Positions 33,165 to 41,898 of a DNA stretch of 64,000 bases are shown one piece after another. The stretch is from Bacteroidota bacterium. Lineage in GTDB: Bacteria > Bacteroidota > Bacteroidia > Chitinophagales > Chitinophagaceae. Position 1 is the stretch's first letter; each line of letters begins with the position of its first letter. The stretch lies in NCBI GenBank assembly GCA_023386045.1, contig JAEWKK010000030.1, positions 186,001 to 250,000 of the forward strand, read 5' to 3'. The translations under genes and the position numbers were made by a program. The notes under the pieces were generated by a model, which was not told where the DNA came from, ran no database searches, and saw only the letters and a list, made by a program, of their open reading frames with translations.

Positions 33165-33172
33165 CAAATATA
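33165..33172 (-). promoter_or_regulatory. Candidate -7 box TATATTTG for the MFS gene
   Basis: Exact TAnnTTTG match on the minus strand, five bases before the ATG at 33159; predicts a nearly leaderless transcript. Confidence 0.45.
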
Positions 33173-33225
33173 CTTCGGGGAAAGAAACAACATGGAATGA
33201 CTGACGATTTACGATTCAACTAAAA

Positions 33226-33410
33226 GCATAGATCTTTCGATGATTCTATGCAAGAGGGATCGTATCCACCTACGTTATACTTCTGTGGACGGTGACGGAA
33301 ATCCTCCGAGCGGAGCGAGGAGATTGCAGCGAAGAGCCCGACCCTGAGCCGTGAATTGTTAGGGTATTACTCTATAATGAAAACTAAGGCGAAGGGGCTT
33401 GCCCAAGGCA
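33226..33410. other. GC-rich structured intergenic block of unknown type
   Basis: Hairpin GCATAGA...TCTATGC at 33226-33251, then a purine-rich block around 33299-33340 with the stem CTCC-GAGC-GGAG and repeated GAGCGGAGCGAGGAG words, then AGGGGCTTGCCC near 33400. Base composition differs from the flanks. It resembles dispersed extragenic elements I have seen in related genomes; no ORF is present. A small RNA is possible. Confidence 0.35.
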
Positions 33411-33436
33411 ATTAACTCATTTTAAATTAATGATGT

Positions 33437-34069
33437 TTATGGAAGGCTGATATAATGCTGTCCTTCGGGATATTCTTTTTCCAAAGCATCAAGTATCACC
33501 TGTAAATGTTTTTCATTGCCCAGGAAATCGGCATTGGAGGCATCAACAAACAAGGTTTTGATATTGTGCTGCCTGATGTAATGCGTATAGGTTTCCTGGA
33601 TATTGAATAAATAATCGTCAGGAATATTCTGTTCATAGCTGCGGTTGCGCTTTCGGATATTCTGCTGCAATTTGGTTACAGGGGCATGCAGGTAAATGAG
33701 TATCTCCGGCTGCAGCAACTGCTGGTACATGATATCAAAAAGGCGCTGGTACAACCTGAATTCTTCTTCCAGCAAATTGATCTTGGCAAAAAGCAGGCAT
33801 TTTGTAAAAAGGTAATCAGTGATCGTCAGGTTTTGGAAAAGGTCTTTTTGCTGTATCAGTTCTTTTAATTGCTTGAATCGTTCTGCCATGAAAAAAAGCT
33901 CCAGGGGGAAAGCATATTGCTGGGGGTTTTCGTAAAACTTAGGCAGAAATGGATTGTCGGCAAACTGCTCCAAAACCAGTCGGGCATTATAATGTTTGGA
34001 TAATAAATGTGCCAGGGTGGTCTTGCCGGCACCAATATTCCCTTCGATGGTAATGAACGTATACTTCAT
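33437..34069 (-). CDS. Deoxynucleoside kinase
   Basis: 210 residues. P-loop GNIGAGKTT at 10-18, then the dNK-type VLEQFADNPFLPKFYENP and the lid-region arginines in IRKRNRSYEQNIPDDYL. The family phosphorylates deoxyadenosine, deoxyguanosine or other deoxynucleosides for nucleotide salvage; which base is preferred is not visible. It is cytosolic. It is downstream of folK on the same strand with a 52-nt gap, and the folK, kinase and divergent sppA grouping recurs in related bacteria as I recall. Confidence 0.9.
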   Translation of the reverse strand: MKYTFITIEGNIGAGKTTLAHLLSKHYNARLVLEQFADNPFLPKFYENPQQYAFPLELFFMAERFKQLKELIQQKDLFQNLTITDYLFTKCLLFAKINLLEEEFRLYQRLFDIMYQQLLQPEILIYLHAPVTKLQQNIRKRNRSYEQNIPDDYLFNIQETYTHYIRQHNIKTLFVDASNADFLGNEKHLQVILDALEKEYPEGQHYISLP

Positions 34070-34121
34070 TTGCAGTCAGCTTTCAACAGGGCGGCAAAAT
34101 AACTTAAGTTACCTGATGTCA

Positions 34122-34604
34122 TCAACTAAACTTATTCACCGACAGTGGATCGGGACAAATCTTTAAAAGATCCTGAATGCTTTTATGATAGATCGGATGG
34201 ATCTTGTCTGCTGCCAGTTCAGCCAGCGGCACCAAAACAAAACGCCTGTTCTGCATCTGCGGATGCGGTACCTTGAGTCCCGGCAGATCGATCACTTCTT
34301 CATTATAAAAAATGATGTCGATGTCTATGAATCGCGGACCATATCTGGCTTCGCGCTTTCTCCCCAGTTCTTCTTCCACTTTCAATACAGCAGCAAGTAG
34401 TTCCAAAGGTTCCAGGCGGGTTTCAATATGAATCACCTGGTTCAGAAATGCTTCCTGGTCTTCTTTTCCCCAGGCAGCTGTTTCATAAATGGAGGATGAT
34501 TCGATGATTCTTCCACAGTTCTTTTCAATGCCTTTCCGTGCCCTGGTTAAAAAGGACAGGCGGTCACCCATATTTCCTCCGGTCAGTAAATAGGCATCGT
34601 TCAT
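34122..34604 (-). CDS. folK: 2-amino-4-hydroxy-6-hydroxymethyldihydropteridine pyrophosphokinase
   Basis: 160 residues, normal HPPK length. Signature features are LLTGGNMGDR at the start, SSIYETAAWG, FLNQVIHIET and the Mg/ATP-binding GPRFIDIDIIFY with the two catalytic aspartates, then PHPQMQNRRFVLVPLAELA. It transfers pyrophosphate from ATP to the pterin alcohol in folate synthesis, downstream of FolE. It is divergent from sppA with about 57 bp between the starts; a near-match -7 box GATATTTG lies in that gap. Confidence 0.95.
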   Translation of the reverse strand: MNDAYLLTGGNMGDRLSFLTRARKGIEKNCGRIIESSSIYETAAWGKEDQEAFLNQVIHIETRLEPLELLAAVLKVEEELGRKREARYGPRFIDIDIIFYNEEVIDLPGLKVPHPQMQNRRFVLVPLAELAADKIHPIYHKSIQDLLKICPDPLSVNKFS

Positions 34605-34661
34605 AGTTGTATCTTCAACGGCTCAAATATCTTTCATTTTAGAGAACATCAACGGTTGCAT

Positions 34662-36410
34662 ATGAGAAGCTTTTTCAAAATGTTTTTTGCCTCCTTACTT
34701 TCCATCTTTGTTTTCTCCCTTCTTGTATTTTTTATTTTCATGGCAGTTGTGGCAGGACTGGCAAGCAAGGAAAAACCCTCAATAGAAAATAAATCTGTTC
34801 TTGTTTTAAACCTGGGCGAACACTTTCCAGAAAAGCAGCAGACAGGTCTCAGTGCAAAAATCAATGGCACTTCTGAAGTGCCGGGCCTTTATGATGTGGT
34901 GCGATTGATACAATATGCAAAAACTGACAACAATATTTCAGGCATCTATATCCAGGCCGATAATAATGCCAATGGATTTGCTTCCAGTAATGAAATCAGA
35001 AACGCATTGATGGATTTTAAATCTTCAAAGAAATTTATTCTTGCCTATGGCGACATGATGTCCCAGGGTGCTTACTTCGTAGGAAGTGCTGCAGATAAGA
35101 TCTATGTAAATCCGGCTGGTATGTTCGACTGGAAAGGATACGCGGTTAGCCTGGCATTTGTAAAAGGACTTTTGGATAAATTAAAGATCAATCCACAGAT
35201 ATTTTATGCAGGCAAATTCAAAAGTGCTACAGAACCTTTACGGGCTACTGAAATGACGCCCGAGAATGAATTGCAGACAAAAGAATGGCTGAATGATCTT
35301 TATAATTATTTTCTTTCCAAAGCTGCCGCATCCAGGGGAGTTGATACTGCTACCTTGCACCAGTTGGCCAATACGGCTGCTATCCAAACTCCACAGGATG
35401 CATTGAAGTACCGGCTGATTGACGCTGTTAAATATGATGATGAAGTTCGAGCTGAAATCAAGCAAAAACTGGGTCTGGGTAAAACCGATAAGCTCAACCT
35501 GGTGAACATGAATACTTATCATGAAGCTCATAGTCTTCGAAAGACAGGCAAGGATCGCGTGGCAGTGATTTATGCTGAAGGGAATATTGTTGATGGTGAA
35601 GGCGGCAGCGATAATATTGGTGGCGATAATTTCAGAAAAATGATCCGCAAGGCCCGGATGGATAATTCTGTAAAAGCGATCGTTTTGCGGGTGAATTCAG
35701 GTGGAGGCAGTGCGCTGGCAAGTGAGATCATCTGGAGAGAATTAAAAATGGCCAAAGAAGATGGGAAGCCCGTGGTGGTAAGTTTTGGTGATGTTGCCGC
35801 ATCCGGTGGTTATTATATTGCCTGTGGCGCCGATAGCATCTTTGCAAGTGCCAATACCATCACCGGGTCAATCGGGGTATTTTCAGTTGTTCCCGATATG
35901 AGTGGATTCTTCAAGGACAAGCTGGGCATCACTTTCGATGGTGTAAAAACCGGCACTTATGCTGATGCACCCACCATCAGCCGGGCACTCAATGATGCGG
36001 AGAAACAGCAAATGCAAAACAGTGTTGACCGCATCTACATGCAGTTCAAGCAAAGAGTAGCTGAAGGAAGAAAAAAAGATATCAACTATATCGACAGCAT
36101 TGCCCAGGGTAGGGTATGGAGTGGAATGGATGCCTTGCAAAACGGACTGGTTGACCGCATCGGCAGTCTTCAGGATGCAATTGCAAGTGCAGGCAGACTG
36201 GCTAAACTGAAGGATTATGGTCTGAAAGAATATCCTGAATCTGTGAACTGGCTGGATGATCTTCTTGGGAAAAACAAACCCGAGCCGGCAGCTATCATGA
36301 AAAGCCAGCTGGGAGATGATAACTACAGGATTTACAAGGAGCTGTTACAGGTAAAAGAAATGACAAGATCGGTGCAGGCCCGACTGCCTTTTGAGTTCTT
36401 TCTTCATTAA
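34662..36410 (+). CDS. sppA: Signal peptide peptidase SppA, 67K type
   Basis: 582 residues from the ATG at 34662 (a TTG two codons earlier is less likely). One N-terminal membrane anchor (about 8-34) is followed by tandem SppA/ClpP-like domains. The long form uses a Ser-Lys dyad: K187 in the first half (AGKFKSATEPL) and S381 in the second (DVAASGGYYIACG). It digests cleaved signal peptides in the inner membrane. Its length and both catalytic residues match the intact enzyme. Confidence 0.94.
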   Translation: MRSFFKMFFASLLSIFVFSLLVFFIFMAVVAGLASKEKPSIENKSVLVLNLGEHFPEKQQTGLSAKINGTSEVPGLYDVVRLIQYAKTDNNISGIYIQADNNANGFASSNEIRNALMDFKSSKKFILAYGDMMSQGAYFVGSAADKIYVNPAGMFDWKGYAVSLAFVKGLLDKLKINPQIFYAGKFKSATEPLRATEMTPENELQTKEWLNDLYNYFLSKAAASRGVDTATLHQLANTAAIQTPQDALKYRLIDAVKYDDEVRAEIKQKLGLGKTDKLNLVNMNTYHEAHSLRKTGKDRVAVIYAEGNIVDGEGGSDNIGGDNFRKMIRKARMDNSVKAIVLRVNSGGGSALASEIIWRELKMAKEDGKPVVVSFGDVAASGGYYIACGADSIFASANTITGSIGVFSVVPDMSGFFKDKLGITFDGVKTGTYADAPTISRALNDAEKQQMQNSVDRIYMQFKQRVAEGRKKDINYIDSIAQGRVWSGMDALQNGLVDRIGSLQDAIASAGRLAKLKDYGLKEYPESVNWLDDLLGKNKPEPAAIMKSQLGDDNYRIYKELLQVKEMTRSVQARLPFEFFLH

Positions 36411-36478
36411 CCCTACATTTGCTCCCTTGAATACTGGCGCTTCTTCTTTGGGGCAGCGCATTAAATTTTTACTACTGC

Positions 36479-37585
36479 ATGGCAAAGGAGTACAGTCAGC
36501 TGAAAGCAATGATGGCCGTTGTAAAAGCCAGCCTTATTGCCACTTTCAGAAGTCCCCAATCCATTTTTTTTAGTCTTTTTTTTCCCATAGTTCTGATCTG
36601 GATCTTTGGATCTCTTGGAGGTGGGAATGGCATACCTACGGTTGATGTGGCCTTTGCAAAAAATACGGACAGTTTAAGCCCGGTATACAAATCATTAAAA
36701 TCAAACCCTGTTCTTCATTTTATCAATGATGAGAAAAAAGATATTGAAGATGAATTACTCAAGGGGCGAATTACAGCCATTATAGAAATCAGGAAGAATG
36801 GTGATACTGCCGTTCATGCGCCATATACCATTCATTTAAGAACTTCCTCGGCCGGACAGAGAAACCTGCAGGCATTGCAGTCTACACTCAATGCCTCTAT
36901 CAGTAATTTGGATAAGGAATTTTTTCCGGGTCAGCAAACCACTGCTTCTGTAACTCAAACCATGGTAGAAGGCAGGCGTTACAAGATGATCGATTTTTTT
37001 CTACCTGGAATGATTGGTTTCTCATTGATAGGCTCAGCCATTTTTGGAATTGCCTTCACGCTTTATTCACTAAAAGAAACGCTGGTGCTGAAAAGAATGT
37101 ATTCCACTCCCATCAGGAAAGAATACATCATTCTTGGTGAAAGTCTTTCCAAGGTAATCTTTAACCTGCTGACCGTTGTGGTGCTCATTGCTTTTGGTCA
37201 TTTCATGTATGGCTTTACACTCGCCAATGGATGGATCACCTTTACCAATATGATCATCATGAGTTTTATTGCTTTGCTGGTGTTCATGGGCTTTGGTTTT
37301 TTTGTGAGTGCAATTGCAAAGAACCAGAATGTGATCCCCATCTATGCCAACCTTTTTATGTTCCCGCAATATTTCCTTTCGGGTACCTTCTTTCCAAAAA
37401 CATCGCTGCCGGCATTCATGCAGCCCATTGTTAAATACCTGCCTCTAACGGCCGTGAATGATGCCATGCGAAATATTGCTTTTGAAGGTGCTTCGCTCAC
37501 CGCCTGCTGGGAGCAGATCCTCATCCTTCTTGTATGGGGTGTGGTGATCTATGCGCTCACTGCCAAATTTTTCCGCTGGGATTAA
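36479..37585 (+). CDS. ABC-2 type transporter permease
   Basis: 368 residues. An N-terminal membrane helix (about 24-40) is followed by a periplasmic domain of about 130 residues and five or six C-terminal helices, the topology of ABC-2 / YhgE-type export permeases. Typical features are MIDFFLPGMIGFSLIGSAIFGIAFTL and the final-half SGTFFPKTSLPAFMQPIVKYLPLTAVNDAMR. The ATPase partner is not adjacent in this window, so it works with a subunit encoded elsewhere or the pair has been split. A SRPBCC-like membrane protein follows 11 nt later. Confidence 0.85.
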   Translation: MAKEYSQLKAMMAVVKASLIATFRSPQSIFFSLFFPIVLIWIFGSLGGGNGIPTVDVAFAKNTDSLSPVYKSLKSNPVLHFINDEKKDIEDELLKGRITAIIEIRKNGDTAVHAPYTIHLRTSSAGQRNLQALQSTLNASISNLDKEFFPGQQTTASVTQTMVEGRRYKMIDFFLPGMIGFSLIGSAIFGIAFTLYSLKETLVLKRMYSTPIRKEYIILGESLSKVIFNLLTVVVLIAFGHFMYGFTLANGWITFTNMIIMSFIALLVFMGFGFFVSAIAKNQNVIPIYANLFMFPQYFLSGTFFPKTSLPAFMQPIVKYLPLTAVNDAMRNIAFEGASLTACWEQILILLVWGVVIYALTAKFFRWD

Positions 37586-37596
37586 AATCTATTGCC

Positions 37597-38067
37597 GTGC
37601 GACTATTCAAACTAGCCATCATCAGTATTTTATTTTTGTTTCTGATTGCCACTGCGGTTTCTCTTTTGATTCCATCCACAGTAAGAATCTCAAAAGCCAT
37701 CAACCTGCGCGAAAGCCAGCCTGCCATGAACCTCATCATGGATACATCAAGATGGAAAGAATGGCATCCGGCATTCATGAATGATTCGATCCAGAAGCAT
37801 TATCCCATCGCCATCCATTTGAAAGAAAAAACAGATTCTTCCATCATCATGCAGCTGCAGCAGGGGAATAGAACACCGGTGATGAGTGGTTGGGTCATCC
37901 ACAGTTATGAAGCTTCTGATTCAGTAACCCTTCAGTGGTACATGGATTTTAAACTCAAATGGTATCCCTGGCAAAAATTCAGCAGCCTGTTTTACGAAAA
38001 CACTTATGGAAACATGATAGAGACAGGCCTGTCTCATATCAAAGACATCACTGAAGGCAGAAATTAA
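37597..38067 (+). CDS. Membrane-anchored SRPBCC-like protein
   Basis: 156 residues from a GTG at 37597, 11 nt after the permease stop; the open frame itself starts inside the permease gene and is an unlikely origin. One N-terminal anchor helix (about 4-24) is followed by a beta-rich domain (MDTSRWKEWHPAFMNDSI..., VTLQWYMDFKLKWYPWQKF) resembling the START/SRPBCC polyketide-cyclase fold. The ligand is unknown. It is probably co-transcribed with the permease. Confidence 0.65.
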   Translation: MRLFKLAIISILFLFLIATAVSLLIPSTVRISKAINLRESQPAMNLIMDTSRWKEWHPAFMNDSIQKHYPIAIHLKEKTDSSIIMQLQQGNRTPVMSGWVIHSYEASDSVTLQWYMDFKLKWYPWQKFSSLFYENTYGNMIETGLSHIKDITEGRN

Positions 38068-38123
38068 AATATACTTGCTTTTTGCTGCAACGCTTCTTTC
38101 ATTTGCCTTGTCAATGGGCGAAA

Positions 38124-38684
38124 ATGGATTATAACGTACTGGTAAAAGATTGTCTCAGGGGAAGGGCTGCCGCTCAAAAAGAGCTGTACACGCTTTTTGC
38201 CAGCTCCATGCTGAGCATTTGCTACCGGTATACTAAGTCCATGGCGGATGCAGAAGATGTGCTCCAGGAAGGATTTGTAAAGGTTTTCCTGAACCTGCAC
38301 CAATACAAGTTTAAGGGTGAACTGGGGGGATGGATCAGGAGGATCATGGTGACCACGGCCATCAATTATTTAAAGCGCAATGCCCGCTACCAGAGCGAAC
38401 TGATTTTTCCTGACGAGCATTTACACGTTGCCGCCAACGACGACCATCCTCAAATTAGGCTGGAAGCCAAAGAACTGGCAGACCTGATCAGGCAGTTACC
38501 ACCTGGTTACCAGGCCATCTTTAACCTCTATGCGGTGGAAGGTTATAATCATGTGGAGATCGGGAAAATGCTTGGCATCCGGGAAAGCACTTCCAGGTCG
38601 CAGTACGCAAGGGCCAGGGCTTTGCTGATCCAATGGATCGAACAAAAAAATACTGATGTCAAAAAGATAGTCTATGCAAAATGA
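38124..38684 (+). CDS. ECF-type RNA polymerase sigma factor
   Basis: 186 residues from the ATG at 38124. Region 2 has ASSMLSICYRYTKSMADAEDVLQEGFVKVF (core binding and -10 recognition) and region 4 has LPPGYQAIFNLYAVEGYNHVEIGKMLGIRESTSRSQYARARALL (-35 recognition HTH). It overlaps the next gene by 11 nt; that protein has a cytosolic tail and one membrane helix like an anti-sigma factor, so the pair is probably a membrane-signalled sigma switch. It may control the following lipoprotein and barrel genes. Confidence 0.92.
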   Translation: MDYNVLVKDCLRGRAAAQKELYTLFASSMLSICYRYTKSMADAEDVLQEGFVKVFLNLHQYKFKGELGGWIRRIMVTTAINYLKRNARYQSELIFPDEHLHVAANDDHPQIRLEAKELADLIRQLPPGYQAIFNLYAVEGYNHVEIGKMLGIRESTSRSQYARARALLIQWIEQKNTDVKKIVYAK

Positions 38685-40044
38685 TTTTGAAAAATCAGTG
38701 CGGGAAAAAATGGAGGAACTGAAGTTCGTTCCAACTGCGCCTGTCTGGACTGGAATTGAAGCACAGATCCGCAGGAAGAAAGATCGCCGCTGGCTGATCA
38801 TCTGGCTTCCATTACTTTGCCTGCTGTTGGCTGGTGGCATTTTCTGGATCAATAACACCCGACAACAAAAAGATGCTGTTGTACCTGCAAATGAAACTTC
38901 AACTCAGGCATCTTACCAAGAAAAACAATTTTCTTCTGAGCCATCTTCTATCAATGCCGATGCAAACAAAAACTCTGGAATTTTAAATACAACTACTGAA
39001 AAAAATAAGGAACAGTCTGCAGGTAAAATTGGTTTTGATCAGCAAGCTGTTTTAATAAGTGAAAAGAAATTTACTTCCCCAAAGAATCTGGTTGATCTGG
39101 GTGATAGAAGTTCACACAAAGAAATATCTCATGTGCAAAAAACTAAAGTTCAAAGCAACAGCAATGTCAATAAGCTGACTATAAATGAAGAAGCTTCGGA
39201 TCTATTAATCGACAAACAAAAAACGCTGGCGGATCCAAAAGAAATTTTTGCTGAGAAAAAGATCATGGATGCCAAATCAGAGGATGACACTGTTGCAAAA
39301 AAAGAAGAGATACTGATTGCAGACAGCTTAAATACGAAAGAGCCGGTTCAAAAGCAATTAAAGACTGGTCAGAAATGGAAATTTGTTGTGATAGCCCAGG
39401 TTGGGAAATCTGGTATAGGAGAAGGATTGAATTTTGGAGGTCAGAAGGAAGCCCTTGATCCCCTGGTATCTAATCCAAATATTCCATTTGCCAGTGCCGA
39501 CCATGGTAATGCGCCACGGAAGGAAGGGTTGTCCTTTTCTGCAGGTATGGCAGTTTCCAAAGAGATCCGCAGGCGTTTGAGCTTTTCAACAGGAATTCAA
39601 TACAGCTACTACAGTAATACTATGCGAATTGGTGAAGATTCACTGAGTAGTTCAACCGGCATCCGATATTACTTGAGTGCTACTCCTAATAATTCGAGTG
39701 ATTATAAAAACAGTTTCCATTTTATTTCATTGCCTGTGGCGCTGGAGTGGCAAATCTTCAATCGATTACCTCTGAATATCCGGGGTGGTCTTTCGCTTCA
39801 GCAGATGATCAGTAGCCATGCATTGGTCTATAGCGCATCAAGCCAGGCATATGTATCTGACAGGAAAGCCTTTAACCAAATGCAACTCTTTTCCCAACTG
39901 GGTTTGAACTATGGCTTCAGGCTGAGGAATAAAAGCACTTTGCAGGTGGGCCCACAAATTCAATATGGGCTTTCTAAAATGGAAAAGAACAATGGTAACA
40001 AACACCTATACCAGGTGGGATTGAATGCAAGAATCGTTTTATAA
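38674..40044 (+). CDS. Anti-sigma-like membrane protein with C-terminal barrel-like domain
   Basis: 456 residues. A cytosolic N-terminus of about 39 residues (REKMEELKFVPTAPVWTGIEAQI) leads into one membrane helix at 40-59, a Lys/Ser/Asp-rich flexible stretch to about 235, and a beta-rich C-terminal domain with outer-membrane-barrel features (SFSAGMAVSKEIRRRLSFSTGIQYSYYSN ... ending VGLNARIVL). Overlap with the sigma gene points to a regulatory partner. An inner-membrane helix plus a barrel-like domain in one chain is topologically odd; it may span the periplasm or the domain may stay soluble. Confidence 0.7.
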   Translation: MQNDFEKSVREKMEELKFVPTAPVWTGIEAQIRRKKDRRWLIIWLPLLCLLLAGGIFWINNTRQQKDAVVPANETSTQASYQEKQFSSEPSSINADANKNSGILNTTTEKNKEQSAGKIGFDQQAVLISEKKFTSPKNLVDLGDRSSHKEISHVQKTKVQSNSNVNKLTINEEASDLLIDKQKTLADPKEIFAEKKIMDAKSEDDTVAKKEEILIADSLNTKEPVQKQLKTGQKWKFVVIAQVGKSGIGEGLNFGGQKEALDPLVSNPNIPFASADHGNAPRKEGLSFSAGMAVSKEIRRRLSFSTGIQYSYYSNTMRIGEDSLSSSTGIRYYLSATPNNSSDYKNSFHFISLPVALEWQIFNRLPLNIRGGLSLQQMISSHALVYSASSQAYVSDRKAFNQMQLFSQLGLNYGFRLRNKSTLQVGPQIQYGLSKMEKNNGNKHLYQVGLNARIVL

Positions 40045-40085
40045 AATATTGCCGGCTCCGCCGGTTTACAACCAAACAGCTTTTT

Positions 40086-41351
40086 ATGAAAAAGATTTTA
40101 ACCATCACACTCACAGTCCTGAGTCTTCCCCTGTTATTTTCTTTGCAGGGATGTTTGAAAGATACCTGTCGCAGTACCTACAAGATCTACACACCTGTTT
40201 ATAAAAAGCTAAGTGATATCAGGGCCGGCATGCGTTCAGAAGCACCAAAACCTCTGGAGAATACTGGGAAGATCTACGTGTATGGTAATTATATTTTCAT
40301 GAATGAAGTACAAAAAGGAATTCATGTCATCGATAATACCAATCCAGCCAGTCCAAAAAATATCAGCTTTATCAATATTCCCGGCAATGTGGATATAGCA
40401 GTAAGAGGTAACCATTTGTATGCGGATTGTTTTTCAGACATCGTAGTTTTTGACATCAGCAATCCAGTCCAGGTTACGGTTAAAAAATTTATGGATAACG
40501 TGATACCGGAATTTGGATATTTCTGGGGCAATCATACATCAGCAGATTCTGTTGAAGTGATCGTAGATTATAACGAAAGAGATACAACTGTTGATTGCGA
40601 AACCTACCAGAGCTGGATCAATTGCAGAAGCTGTATTCGCCTTACCAGCGGTGGTGATGTATTCACTGCAAATGCACCGCCTGCTCAGCAACAGGGAAAG
40701 GGTGGCTCCATGGCCAGGTTAAGTATTGTAGATGATTACATGTATGGTGTTTCAACTTATAAGCTGTATGCATTTAATCTTTCCAATGCTGCTGACCCAC
40801 AGTTGGTGAACAGCAAGATCATTAGCGGGGGAATAGAAACTATCTATCCATTCCAGGACAAATTGTTTATTGGATCTACTTCAGGAATGTTCATCTATGA
40901 TATCACCAATCCTTCTGATCCTGTTCAGGTGAGTCGTTTTGATCATGCCTCCAGTTGCGACCCCGTGATCAGCGATGGCCAAACGGCTTATGTTACACTT
41001 CGCTCAGGAACAGAATGCCAGGGCTTCACCAACCAGCTCGATGTATTGAACATTTCAAATCTTTCCAATCCTGTAATGATCAAATCTTACCAGATGGTAA
41101 ATCCGCATGGCTTGTCCAAGGAAGGAAATCAATTATTCATTTGTGATGGCAAAGCAGGATTCAAGATTTACAATGCGGCAAATCCTTCCGAGATACAGCT
41201 CGTAAAACAGTTTGAAGGCCTGGAAACTTATGATGTGATCACGCTTGGTCATATTGCCATCGTTGTGGCAAAGGATGGACTTTACCAGTATGATTTTTCC
41301 AATGCTTCCAATATTCATTTAATCAGTAAGGTCAGTATCGACAGAAAATAA
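40086..41351 (+). CDS. LVIVD-repeat beta-propeller lipoprotein
   Basis: 421 residues. Signal peptide with lipobox (LFSLQGC; Cys near 23), so probably anchored at the outer membrane. The rest consists of repeats of about 40-50 residues of the form G..IYVYGNYIFM...GIHVIDNTNPASPKNISFI, the LVIVD type that folds as a beta-propeller. A cysteine-containing insert (DCETYQSWINCRSCIRL) lies between repeats. Function is unknown; such proteins are thought to bind partners at the surface. It is followed after 1 nt by a barrel protein and may form a unit with it and the upstream sigma operon. Confidence 0.8.
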   Translation: MKKILTITLTVLSLPLLFSLQGCLKDTCRSTYKIYTPVYKKLSDIRAGMRSEAPKPLENTGKIYVYGNYIFMNEVQKGIHVIDNTNPASPKNISFINIPGNVDIAVRGNHLYADCFSDIVVFDISNPVQVTVKKFMDNVIPEFGYFWGNHTSADSVEVIVDYNERDTTVDCETYQSWINCRSCIRLTSGGDVFTANAPPAQQQGKGGSMARLSIVDDYMYGVSTYKLYAFNLSNAADPQLVNSKIISGGIETIYPFQDKLFIGSTSGMFIYDITNPSDPVQVSRFDHASSCDPVISDGQTAYVTLRSGTECQGFTNQLDVLNISNLSNPVMIKSYQMVNPHGLSKEGNQLFICDGKAGFKIYNAANPSEIQLVKQFEGLETYDVITLGHIAIVVAKDGLYQYDFSNASNIHLISKVSIDRK

Positions 41352-41352
41352 T

Positions 41353-41898
41353 ATGCAAAGAGTATTCACAGTTTTCCTGCTGCTGTTTTGCTTCACTGCA
41401 TTTGCGCAGCAGGAAACTTCCGGCAAAAAATTTCAGTCCATCAACCTGCTGGGTATCATGGAAGGAGAGGCGGGTACAGGATTCCAGATCCAGACCATCA
41501 ACGGGATCAAACTCAATAAAAATTTTATTGGGGTGGGAGTTGGACTTGATTATTATTTCATGCGCAGTATTCCACTCTTTATAGATCTGAGGCGTGAAAT
41601 GCTGGCATCACGAAAAGCTTTTGTCTATGCGGATGGCGGTATCAATTTTCCCTGGCAGGACCAGTCTTTTGACTGGGAAATCAAAAGCAGCAGTGGTTTG
41701 TTCTACGAACTGGGAATTGGATATCGTATTCCATTAAAAGGTTGCTCATTTTTAATGAGCGGCGGTTATTCTTACAAAAGATTTGATCAGAAAGAAAGCT
41801 ATCCCATTTACTGTCTCCTACCACCCTGTCCTGAGCAGGTTTACTATTACAAACACGAATTAAGAAGGATCTCCGTAAAGATGGGTATCAGTTTTTGA
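41353..41898 (+). CDS. Putative outer-membrane beta-barrel protein
   Basis: 181 residues with a signal peptide cleaved after TAFAQ (about 19) and alternating amphipathic strands (GFQIQTINGIKLNKNFIGVGVGLDYYF, LFYELGIGYRIP, FLMSGGYSYKRF). The last strand ends VKMGISF with the C-terminal phenylalanine typical of barrels. It starts 1 nt after the lipoprotein stop, so the two are co-translated and may be partners. It overlaps the 3' end of the convergent queG by 39 nt. Confidence 0.75.
   Translation: MQRVFTVFLLLFCFTAFAQQETSGKKFQSINLLGIMEGEAGTGFQIQTINGIKLNKNFIGVGVGLDYYFMRSIPLFIDLRREMLASRKAFVYADGGINFPWQDQSFDWEIKSSSGLFYELGIGYRIPLKGCSFLMSGGYSYKRFDQKESYPIYCLLPPCPEQVYYYKHELRRISVKMGISF

Noticed and set aside
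33226..33410. tRNA or rRNA fragment
   Set aside because: No cloverleaf arms, T-loop GTTCGA or rRNA signature could be traced.
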